From Lepiota brunneoincarnata (lineage: Eukaryota; Basidiomycota; Agaricomycetes; Agaricales; Agaricaceae), in contig JAEBUN010000028.1 in NCBI GenBank assembly GCA_023014365.1, forward strand, positions 558,001 to 622,000: 64,000 nucleotides of DNA, given 5' to 3'. The translations under genes and the position numbers were made by a program. Positions 31,567 to 40,398 of the stretch are shown here, piece after piece. Numbering within the stretch: position 1 is the stretch's first letter; each line of letters starts with the position of its first letter. The notes under the pieces are model-generated. The model did not search any database. It was given only the letters and a program-made list of their open reading frames with translations, and was not told the origin of the DNA.

Positions 31567-32379
31567 GATCAACTCTCAGGGAGGGAGCCTAGCTATGGAC
31601 AGGGTGTGAGACCAGAGATCACCACTGTACCCCCAGCCAAAGAGGGCGCAAATGGAATGACCTGGAGCAAGTGTGCTGTACCATAACTAGGCATGATCAT
31701 GAAGCTTCCAGAGATGAAGATGGATGGAGATCAGGCCTGCAATGGCCCCAACCCCCCCAGTGGGCAACGTCCTAAAGGCGCCAGTAATCCAGAGTACAGC
31801 CTGACGCTGCATCTGGCAAGGGTGGTCCAGAGTGCTCTTACACCTAGCACCCCAGTAGTACCACAGACAGAAGCTGTATGTGGCAATAGGAACCATGCAC
31901 GACCAATAAAGCAGGCACTTCTGATCAGGTAGAAGCCCCTGGACAGAATTACCAAGTATCTCCATGGCCTTGACCATGGAGATGGCCTTAGTAGAGTAGA
32001 AGCAAACATACTTCTTAAATGTAAGGGTACAATCAAAGTAAAAGCCCAAATACCTCCAATAGGTCTTGGGCCAAAGAGGGGTAGCACCAGTAAACAGGGG
32101 AAACCCCAAGTCCACCAGGGGGTTCTCACCAGACCGATCCCATGAGAAGTGAAAGAGCTCGGACTTGTCATGCTCCACAACAAGTGTGAATCGAGTAAAG
32201 GTGTCGTGAACCATCTTGTAAGATCTGTGGAGAAGGATGCAATTGGCGTCTAGGTCCCAGGCCTGTACCACAATGGTACCATCATCAATGTAAGAGAGGA
32301 GCAAGAGGCCCAGCTGAGGGAGCCCCTGCTCAATAATGTACATGGCTGGAGCCAGATAGAGGCCAGACAGGATGGGTAA
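31567..32379 (-). pseudogene. LN1 LINE copy G, first part (old, CG-poor)
   Basis: Antisense reverse transcriptase of an old LN1, readable as LSGLYLAPAMYIIEQGL, LLSYIDDGTIVVQAWDLDAN, YWRYLGFYFDCTLTF. Most CG sites of the young copies are TG or CA here. The sequence stops at GACAGGATGGGTAA (32,366-32,379), the target of SN1 copy 3, and resumes at 33,457. Confidence 0.82.
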
Positions 32380-33456
32380 AGGGGGCCCCTCTAACCCAGT
32401 GGTTTCGATCACTAAAGATGGGGAGAGGTGGCTGCGCACGGCTGCCGGAAAGGTTGGGGGTTCGATTCCCTCTCATCCTCCATACCTGTGAAGTGGAGAG
32501 AGGTCGCGCAGTTGTCATCGGATACTACCGTGTGCTCGGTTCTTCGGGTGGGTAAACTATCTCCGAGGAAATTCAGTGGTCTCCTTGATCTCAGTTCTCG
32601 ATTTGGTGACTGGCAATCGCCGATCTGGGGTAAATCTGGGGGAGAGATCGCTGGAGCCCAAAGTGGCGGATCTGGATCGATCTTGATTGGACTAGATTGG
32701 CTATGCCCGATAAGGGAGCGAAAGCACAGGGCGTGGTAAGCAGGGGAATTCTAACAAAAACAGATCGAACATCCCGATAAGGGGCCAGGTAATCCCCCAC
32801 ATGGGAACGCTTGGTCCGGGTGCCGCCGGCTTAAGCCAAGTAAGTACCAGTCGTTAGTCCATGGTAGTAGGTATCCAGTCGGGTGGCAAAGGGTGGGGCA
32901 CTGGGGCTTTGGGGTTACCCACGGCTTCTCCCATAGGGGCTGCCGATTGGGGAGGTCCGCCGCCCAGACCTCGGAGCTCTGGGTGAGTCCGCATCTGGGC
33001 ATGCCCTGGGGTTAGATCCCCCGTAGGTGTTCCATCCGAAGTGGGCAGCGTAGGCTTAGGGTACTGAAACAACTCCACGCCACTGGTCCACGGACCTCTG
33101 GGAGTGCAACGTGGTTGGCTGTGGGTGAGGCAGAGACCTGGGACAGGTGGGGATCTGTGCCGGTTGGCATCAGCGAACCACCTGCCCGGGAATGGGAAGC
33201 CCAGTAACCGGGGCTCTATACTAACTCCCTGGCGAAGCGTGAGCCGTAGCGGGCCGGGACAGTCTCCCGCGACCCGGCTCGAGTGCACTAAATCCTCTGT
33301 TGGTTCTCCTGACTGACTAAGCCAGGTTAGAGTCTAAGTTGATTCCGGAGTCCGGTGCATCCAGTGCTTGCCTCGCAAGAGCACATAGCAATAGGGTCCT
33401 CCCTTACGGGAGGGCCCTATACCTCGTAAATTGTTGATTTCAAAAAAAAAAAAAAA
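32380..33456 (+). mobile_element. SN1 SINE copy 3, full length with TSD
   Basis: About 1.07 kb, non-coding. The 5' end is GGGGCCCCTCTAA. A tRNA-like head has an A-box-like TAACCCAGTGG (32,392-32,402) and a perfect B-box GGTTCGATTCC (32,459-32,469). The long body is unrelated to tRNA. A 3' hairpin ATAGGGTCCTCCC/GGGAGGGCCCTAT (33,391-33,420) precedes the LN2-like terminus TAAATTGTTGATTTC and poly-A (33,442-33,456). A perfect 14-bp TSD GACAGGATGGGTAA lies at 32,366-32,379 and 33,457-33,470. Structure and tail indicate transcription by RNA polymerase III and mobilisation by LN2 enzymes (inference). Confidence 0.9.
32392..32469 (+). promoter_or_regulatory. SN1 internal RNA polymerase III promoter (A and B boxes)
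   Basis: TAACCCAGTGG resembles the A-box consensus TRGYNNARNGG, and GGTTCGATTCC matches the B-box consensus. The 57-bp separation fits a tRNA with a long variable arm (Ser or Leu type). Other SN1 copies have TAGCCCAGTGG, for example 37,115-37,125, with the B-box at 37,182-37,192. Confidence 0.75.
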
Positions 33457-33727
33457 GACAGGATGGGTAAGAGGGTAGACCCCTGGCCCACCTCTACCTC
33501 TGCCCAGAATGGTTCAGACAGGAAGGAATTCCAGGCATAGCTGGTAAACCTCCCTGTGAGATAAGAAGTGAAGAACTTGCCAACACAATGGAAGAACCCC
33601 TGCCAGGCGAGAATCGTGAGAAGCATCCCATGATTGAGGAATGGGAAAAACTGTGTGATGTCAAAGGCAAGAACACTTGTCTTCAACCTGTGGGCCCACC
33701 CAGCACAGATAAGGTGCACAAGGTAGG
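33457..33727 (-). pseudogene. LN1 LINE copy G, second part
   Basis: Continues the reverse transcriptase of copy G: VLAFDITQFFPFLNHGML, FTSYLTGRFTSYAWNSFLSE. It stops near GGTAGGAACC, where a 1-kb tandem repeat replaces about 140 bp of LN1. Confidence 0.8.
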
Positions 33728-33738
33728 AACCCGAGTCC

Positions 33739-34734
33739 GTATTTCAGGAAGTCGGGGCCGAAGCGGAGCGAGGCAGAGAGAGAGGAGGATAGGGAACAGG
33801 GGACTGGTCCGCTGCTCGATTCGATTATCAGACTGAGGAGTACAAGCCAAGTGCCTACGGTATATATACTACTAGCTCGACGAATTATGACTCGTACTGA
33901 CTACATGCGGAGCAAAGCGGAGACCCATATGGTTACAAGCGGATTACGAATAATTTCGAATGGAATGGAGACCGGTACGGGTATGGAGACTGGTAATGTA
34001 TTCTGATTACGGACGGAGAATGGAGAACTGGACAATGGGAGCACCGAGGGTCAGGTGATCATGGCACGTGTAGAGGTAGGTCGCGTGATCGGGGCGAAGG
34101 GTTGCGGTCGGAGCCAGTCGGGGCCGAGTCGGAGGGCATAGGGTTGTCGTGTGGAGCACACGTGGAGTCGAGAAGCTGAAGCCTAATGGTTAAGCTCTAG
34201 GTTTGGTGTGGATATGACATGGTTAAGCTCTAGGTTTGGTGTGGATATGACAGTATTTCAGGAAGTCAGAGCTGAAGCAGAGCAAGACAGAAGAGAGGAG
34301 AGGATATGGAACAGGAAGCTGGTCTGCTGCTCGATTTGATTATCAGACTGAGGAGTACAAGCCAAGTACCTACAGTATATATACTACTGGCCTTAGGAAC
34401 TATGACTCATACTGACTACGTGTGGAGCAAAGTGGAGACCAATATGGTTACAAACAGATTATGAATGGGTTACGAATGGAATGGAAACTGGCACAGGTAT
34501 GGAGACTGGTAATGTACCCTGACTACAGGTGGAGAATGGAGAACTGGGATGTAGAGACACCAAGAGTCAGGTGACTATGACATGTGCGGAGGTGATCATG
34601 TGACTGGGGCAATGGGTTGTAGTCGGAGCGAGTTGGGGCTGAATCGGAGGGTGAAGGGTTGTTGTGTGGGAGCATATATGGGGTCGAGAAGCTGAAGTTT
34701 AACGATTAGGCTCTGAGTTGGCATGGATATGACA
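33739..34734. repeat. Unknown 481-bp tandem repeat, two units
   Basis: Unit 1 is 33,739-34,252 and unit 2 is 34,253-34,734, both starting GTATTTCAGGAAGTC and ending GATATGACA. Unit 1 has an extra exact 33-bp duplication at its end (34,187-34,219 and 34,220-34,252); without it both units are about 481 bp. Each has a TATA-rich stretch (GTATATATACTACT). Unit 1 is CG-rich and unit 2 has many of the same sites as TG or CA. No ORF. Candidates are tandem LTRs or a satellite. It sits inside old LN1 copy G with loss of target DNA. Confidence 0.75.
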
Positions 34735-35490
34735 CCTGAACACCTTCCGAATAGCATAGGAGGGCTTGCCAGGCTTTGGTATGATAACTGACATGCTCTC
34801 CTTAAAGTGACAAGGCCAGTGCCTGTACTCCATACAGGTATCAGTGATCTGACAGACCAAATGGGTAATTGTCAGGCCTGCCAGAACGGACTTGAGGTGT
34901 GTTCACGTGACATGGTCTGGACCAGGTGAAGACAAAGAGGAGCACGTGTACAGAACCTTGTGCAACTCCAGGTCGGAAAATACCAGCCACTCCTGCAAGG
35001 GGAGCAGATCAATCTGATCTAGAACCCTGATATCAACTGGGCGGTCATTGGCAGCGTTGTAAGAACTGTGGAGCCCTTCCCAGAGTTCCTTGAGGGTGTT
35101 ACAGGGGTGATCACAATAGCAGATTGCCTTGCACAGGGGCAACTTGCGTGCCCTGACCCAATCTATCAAGTCCCAGGGGTGCTTGTTGGTGGTAGCAATC
35201 TCCTCGATGCGCTCATCAAAGAATTTGCACTTGGCAGCCTTCCAGGTCCGCTTAAACACACAAGTGTCCTCCTAGTCCCAAGACCAAGAATACACTGCAT
35301 AAGTGTGTGAGCACTTGTCATCCCACCATGGTTTAGACCATGAGACAATGCATACCTCCTTGGAGTGGGCAAGCCACACCCCGGAGAAGACTGCTGAGAC
35401 AGCCAGGGCCACCTCATTGATCCTGTCAGATGAGCCAAGGTCCAGAAAGTCCAGACCCATGGGGGGATAATGATCTGAAGGGGGCAGTAA
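34735..35490 (-). pseudogene. LN1 LINE copy G, third part (linker and end of endonuclease)
   Basis: Antisense LN1: RTWKAAKCKFFDERIEEIAT, VLDQIDLLPLQEWLVFSDLE, SPGPDHVT, then PDLGSSDRINEVA and, after an internal deletion near 35,462, a short CPLQIIIP piece. CG-poor, with stops. Confidence 0.78.
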
Positions 35491-36525
35491 TCAGGCTTCA
35501 GAACATGATGGATCACACTGGTCATAAAGTGAGTGACTAGTAGAACCAGAGTAAGAGGAGCATGGTCCTTTGGACCATGCTTCTCAAGATCAATCAGGGG
35601 CCTGAGATCAGGATCTCAAGCTATCAGGAGAAAGACAAGATCAATCACCAATGGTGACAGATTTGTATCATGCAGGAAGTGAGTGGGGCCTAGAACCACT
35701 GGAAGCCCCAGATCCATCCCGACCTCCAAGAGAGATTGGGCAATCCCATGGTAGGCAGAGAGTCCACCAGCTCCCTAAGAGCAAGAATGGTGGTGTGCCA
35801 GTCATCAGAATAGACGTTCATAAGGTTATAGGTGTGTTCCCATCCCCTTGTACCTCTCTGGAGGTACTTGGCTCCAAGAAATTGGTCCTTGGATGTCTGT
35901 TGCTGGCACAGCATGGGTAGCCTGCACTATACTTGGTCACGCCCCTATCAGGGAGTACTGCACTAGATTCCACCCCCAGGAGGATCACTCCTGTCCTTGT
36001 GGGTTACAGCTTGAAACCCGCACTCACATTCTCACTTCTTGCCCAAAGTACATGAGATGTGGTGGCTTACCCCATGACCTTGATGCCCTCCTGGGCTTTC
36101 TGAAACAAAATCCTTCCGCATTTTTGTTCCAATCCCACCCCCCAGAGGGAGTGGGATAACTGGAAAGGGCCTTCAGGTTATTCCCCCCTTGCAGGCTTCG
36201 GCCTTGAGGAGCTGGTGGTTATTTGCCCCTCACCTTTGGACATGGTATAGGGATTTATGGAGAATTGACTCCTAACCCCCATCAGGGGGGGAACCTGTTG
36301 GCCCTATCCACCCCTTGTCTGTCACACCCTGGTTTTTGTTGGGGTAGCAAACTCTTCACCCACATACACTTCTTTACAGAGTGTAGTCTTTCAAGTCAGC
36401 AGAACTCTCTTCTCTACCTTTAGTGGTAGTTATACCCTGTATTAGTTGCCTTGTATGTAGCTAGTGCACCTGGACTGCATTCAAGCACTGTGTTATAAAT
36501 TGTTGATTTCAAAAAAAAAAAAAAG
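35491..36525 (+). mobile_element. LN2 LINE with inverted 5' segment
   Basis: 35,491-35,845 is LN2 endonuclease sequence in antisense (reverse strand reads LMNVYSDDWHTTILALREL and on to RVLKPD). 35,846-36,525 is LN2 3' sequence in sense (YLSGGTWLQEIGPWMSVAG, CPCGLQLETRTHILTSC, TAAATTGTTGATTTC, poly-A). The upstream segment reversed and joined to the 3' segment is the layout expected from twin priming in LINE insertion. Confidence 0.7.
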
Positions 36526-37103
36526 ACCCAATCCATCACATCCCAGGGGCACTTGTTGGTAAAAGCAATCTCTTCAATGCACTCATTGAAGAACTTGTGC
36601 TTAGTGGCCTTCCAAGTCCACTTAAACATATGGGCATCCTCCTGATCCCGAGACCAAGAATATACTGCATAGGCATAAGAGCACTTATCATCCCACCATG
36701 GCTTCAACTGCGAGACAACGCAGATCTCCTTGGAGTGGGCAAGCCATGCCTTGGAGAAGACTGTAGAGATAGTGAGTGCCACCTCATCAATCCTGTGAGA
36801 TGAGCCCAGGTCCGGAAAATCCAGACCTATAAGCCCTGTTAAGACCTCAGTCAGGAACTTGGCCTCCTCATCCAAGTCCCACTTCAGTGAGCGCCTGGGC
36901 ACAGCCTCCTCGAAGGCCTCCAGGGGGACAGTGATCTGGAGGGGATAGTGGTCAGATTGACCCTGCAGATCGGGACACCTTGTGGGAAGTGGAAGATAGC
37001 CCATGATCACCCTTGCAAACACAAGGTTGATCATGGTGGAAGTGAGCCCCTCCTCAAAGGGGAAGTGGGTGGGGCCTGGATTCTCAGGGAGTGAGAGGTC
37101 CAG
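36526..37103 (-). pseudogene. LN1 LINE copy H, endonuclease end and linker
   Basis: Antisense LN1 with a long readable frame: LSLPENPGPTHFPFEEGLTS, RCPDLQGQSDHYPLQITVPL, SRDQEDAHMFKWTWKATKHK. CG-poor. It ends at GAGTGAGAGGTCCAG (37,089-37,103), the SN1 copy 4 target, and resumes at 38,177. It overlaps in LN1 coordinates with copy G, so it is a separate copy. Confidence 0.8.
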
Positions 37104-38176
37104 GGGGGCCCCTCTAGCCCAGTGGTTTCGATCACTAAAGATGGGGAGAGGTGGCTGTGCATGGCTGCTGGAAAGGTTGGGGGTTCGATTCCCTCTCATC
37201 CTCCATACCTGCGAAGTGGAGAGAGGTCACGCGGTTGTCATTGGATACTACCGTGTGCTCGGTTCTTCGGGTGGGTAAACTATCTCTAAGGAAATTTGAT
37301 AGTCTTCTTGATCTCAGTTCTCGATTTGGCGACTGGCAATCGCCGATCTGGGGTAAATCTGGGGGAGAGATCGTTGGAGCCCAAAGTGGCGGATCTGGGT
37401 TGATCTCGATTGGACTAGATCAGCTGTGCCTGATAAGGGAGCGAAAGCACAGGGCGTGGTAAGCAGGGGAATTCTAACAAAAACAGATCGAATGTCCCGA
37501 TAAGGGGCCAGGTAACCCCCCACATGGGAAAGCTTGGTCCAGGTGCCGCCGGCTTAAGCCAAGTAAGTACCGGTCATTAGTCCATGGTAGTAGGTATCCA
37601 GTCGGGTGGCAAAGGGTGGGGCACTGGGGCTTTGGGGTTACCCACGGCTTCTCCCATAGGGGCTGCCAATTGGGGAGGTCCGCTGCCCGGACCTTGGAGC
37701 TCTGGGTGAGTCTGCATCTGGGTATGCTCTGGGGTTAGATCCCCCGTGGGTGTTCCGTCCAAAGTGGGCGGCGCAGGCTTAGGGTACTGAAACAACTCCA
37801 CGCCACTGGTCCATGGACCTCTGGGAGTGCAACGTGGTTGGCTGTGGGCGAGGCAGAGACCTGGGACAGGTGGGGATCTGCGCCGGTTGGCATCAATGAA
37901 CCACCTGCCCGGGAACGGGAAGCCCAGTAACCGGGGCTCTATACTAACTCCCTGGTGAAGCGTGAGCCGTAGCAGGCCGGGACAGTCTCCCGCGACCCGG
38001 CTCGAGTGCACTAAATCCTCTGTTGGTTCTCCTGACTGACTAAGCCAGGTTAGAGTCTAAGTTGATTCCGGGGTCCGGTGCATCCGGTGCTTGCCTCGCA
38101 AGAGCGCATAGCAATAGGGTCCTCCCTCATGGGAGGGCCCTATACCTCGTAAATTGTTGATTTCAAAAAAAAAAAA
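37104..38176 (+). mobile_element. SN1 SINE copy 4, full length with TSD
   Basis: Complete SN1 of 1.07 kb: GGGGGCCCCTCTAGCCCAGT start, A-box-like and B-box at 37,115-37,125 and 37,182-37,192, body, 3' hairpin, TAAATTGTTGATTTC and poly-A (about 38,165-38,176). A perfect 15-bp TSD GAGTGAGAGGTCCAG lies at 37,089-37,103 and 38,177-38,191. It is younger (more CG) than the LN1 copy it split. Confidence 0.9.
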
Positions 38177-38600
38177 GAGTGAGAGGTCCAGACCCAACAA
38201 GTCTGCTGTTTCCAGCAGGGAGGCAGCAGCAGCAGGATTATGGGGGGCCCATGGGTCCCACTGTGGCACATGGCAGTTGAAGTCCCCCAATATAAGGGCA
38301 CACTGTGGGAGAGAGTCAACAGTATCTGCCAAGTAGTGAATACCCGACTGCCTGTTGTCCAAGTAGACATTGAGAAAGTACACCACCTCCCCATGCAGGA
38401 ATATGAAGATGGCCATGATGTCATGGTGATTGATGATATCATGTTGAAGCAATGGCCAGAGCTGTATCACCTGATTATATACATATGCCATAACCTGAGG
38501 AGGCTGATCTAAGGAAGAAGGAGGGCAGAACAAACACAGCCACTCCAGATACTTGCGTGCCCTGACAACCTCATCCCCATCAGGGTCAGAGGAGGACAGA
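38177..38600 (-). pseudogene. LN1 LINE copy H, N-terminal endonuclease part
   Basis: Antisense LN1: VMAYVYNQVIQLWPLLQ, VVYFLNVYLDNRQSGI, ILGDFNCHVPQWDPWAP, SLLETADLLGLDLSL. A small deletion or rearrangement lies near 38,560. It ends near 38,600 where plus-strand LN1 C-terminal sequence starts. Confidence 0.78.
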
Positions 38601-38666
38601 ACACAATACTCCTGTCACTGCAGGTTTCAGGGGGAGACCTGCAAGCATGTGTTCTGGCAGGCACTC
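38601..38666 (+). repeat. LN1 C-terminal sliver
   Basis: Encodes YSCHCRFQGETCKHVFWQA, the terminal zinc-binding motif of ORF2, next to a poly-T of an antisense LN1 3' end. CG-poor. Confidence 0.7.
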
Positions 38667-38957
38667 TTTTTTTTTTTTTGTTTTTTTAAATCTCCAATTT
38701 ATTATGCGGACCATGTAGGGAGGCTGCATGCAGCAATGTACTACAGTACAAACAACCGAGCCATACACTACAGGGTATCTGTACATACAATGTGTGACCA
38801 CAGATGCGGGCATGCGTTTCCCTATGCCCAGGAGGAAGCTGCCCCAAACAAATGGAGGCAGGAGGACAGCTGCCACCCAGCGCATGGCATGGGCACCAGA
38901 CTGGAGCCACAGTCCCCCCCCCCCAGAATGGGCATTAGGGGTCAATTCCCGCGTAAC
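38667..38957 (-). mobile_element. LN1 LINE 3' end, antisense
   Basis: Interrupted poly-T (38,667-38,688), antisense LN1 3' end and untranslated region up to about GCGTAACACC. It carries no coding sequence. It abuts a sense LN1 3' end, giving a head-to-head pair of tails. Confidence 0.8.
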
Positions 38958-39294
38958 ACCTGGTTGGGTCTGGGCCAGAGCACTGGTTATTCCCCCACTG
39001 TTTTCAGGCAGCGTGTAGGGATTTACATGGGAATTGACCCTTAACCCCCTTTAAAGGGGGGACCTCGCCCTGGTCTGGCACCTGCTCTGCATGCTAGGTG
39101 GCAGCTGTCTTCCCGCCTCTGTTCACTTGGGGTGGCTTCTTCCTGGGCATGGGGAAATGCATGCCTGTGTCCACAGTCACATGTTGTATGTATAGATACC
39201 CTGTAGTGTATGGCTCGGTCATTTGTACTATAGTACATTGCTGCATGCAGCCTCCCTACATGGCCCATGTAATAAATTGGAGATTAAAAAAAAA
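38958..39294 (+). mobile_element. LN1 LINE 3' end, sense
   Basis: LN1 3' untranslated region from CTGGTTGGGTCTGGGCC to AATAAATTGGAGATTA and a short A-tail (39,285-39,295). Old, CG-poor. Confidence 0.82.
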
Positions 39295-40061
39295 AGGGAA
39301 GTGTGTGACAGCCTGGAGTAACTCTATGGCTGCCAGCATAAGTTGCTCAGCACCCTCCAATGGGAGAGGCCTTGCAAGTGTAGTGTGTAACTTGGTCAAC
39401 AAGGGAAATAGCAGCATGTATTTACTCAGGGGGTATAATGCCCCAAGGGTGCAGTGGAGGTGGATCAGCAGCAACTACTGTATGTCTGCTACTAATAAAA
39501 GTATCACAGAGCAGATACACAAAATGTTGTGCTCTGCCCATAATAGTGCCCACCTAAGACAGATGGTGTCCTGGTCACTGGAGTCCAGCAACTGGAGAGA
39601 GTGTGTGACTGAGGGATCTAGAAAGTGTTCTGATGCCTCAGACAGAATGAAATCAGCAATGGTATCATCCAAGAATGGATCATACTCATTGTTGAGAGAG
39701 AACTTCATGGTAATGGAAGTTGATAATCAAGAGAGAACAACCTCTTGGTGAATTGCAAGGGAACTGCTAGGTGTATTCCCACACAAATAATAGGATGGAA
39801 GCACACCAATGTGCACTACACACCTGTAAAATTAGGTGCCAAGCACCTAAGAAATATGTGGTATACAGCCCAATTACTCCAGAGAGCAATTAGGGCCATG
39901 TCCAAAAAAGTGGCATTGCAGCTGAACAACTGAGCGCAGCCACATGTAATTATAGGGACAGGAGGGGTACTAGGACCCCTACCATCCTGTAAAATATGGG
40001 GTGAAGCACCTGCCGAATGAGTCCTAAACAAGCCCTGCAATCCAAGGAAGTAGGGCTGTCA
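39295..40061. other. Unassigned DNA with an ORF remnant, left of Copia
   Basis: Matches none of the families named here. On the minus strand a frame beginning MKFSLNNEYDPFLDDTIADF (39,708) runs to a single TAG at 39,475 and continues in the same frame to 39,299 (LLPLEGAEQ-like leucine-rich sequence), about 135 residues in all. I do not recognise the protein. Before the Copia insertion this DNA was continuous with 45,033 onward (5-bp TSD TGTCA at 40,057-40,061 and 45,033-45,037). Confidence 0.45.
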
Positions 40062-40383
40062 TGTCAAGGATTGATGTCGGGACACCTTGTCCATGACATT
40101 TCGCTCATCATACAAGGAGTATGTGAGGAGCACCTGAGTACAGTGGCTCCTCAGTTAAGGAGTAATAAGTTTCACCATTTTCTATATGTTTTCACTTTCT
40201 CCTAATCGTGTATTATAAATATGTCGCATATGCTTGCCTGGAGTCCAGGTTTTATCCCTCGGACTCCAGGTATGTTCTAGCACTCTTATTTGCTGTGTAG
40301 CTTACACTCAGGTTTTGGCCCTCGGACTCCAGTAATAAATCTCTGCTTGATTATCTATACTCTGCGCAAATATCTCTTCGATA
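40062..40383 (+). repeat. Copia 5' LTR
   Basis: Starts TGTCAAGGATTGATG and ends TCTTCGATA (the 3' LTR has TCTTCGACA). It holds a TATTATAAATATG stretch suited as a promoter, two copies of a CTCGGACTCCAG block (each preceded by a CAGGTTT element), and AATAAA downstream. Confidence 0.93.
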
Positions 40384-40398
40384 GGTTATGGGCCCTGG
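40384..40398 (+). promoter_or_regulatory. Copia primer-binding site, internal initiator tRNA-Met type
   Basis: GGTTATGGGCCCTGG directly follows the LTR. GGTTATGGGCCC is complementary to the anticodon stem-loop of eukaryotic initiator tRNA-Met (GGGCCCATAACC), as in Drosophila copia, which is primed by a 5' half of that tRNA rather than by a tRNA 3' end. The gag ATG (40,388) lies inside the site. Confidence 0.7.

Noticed and set aside
32380..32480. Genuine tRNA-Ser/Leu gene
   Set aside because: The head is repeated in every SN1 copy, lacks a clean acceptor stem pairing and is part of a 1-kb retroposed unit with TSD.
32854..33288. 144-codon frame antisense to SN1, open in several copies (also 37,577-38,011)
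   Set aside because: Copies are recent paralogues of a non-coding element; the frame is antisense to the tRNA-like head and has no known motif.
38667..39294. Twin priming at the paired LN1 tails
   Set aside because: Both arms contain the same 3' untranslated sequence, whereas twin priming gives non-overlapping segments; two separate insertions are more likely.
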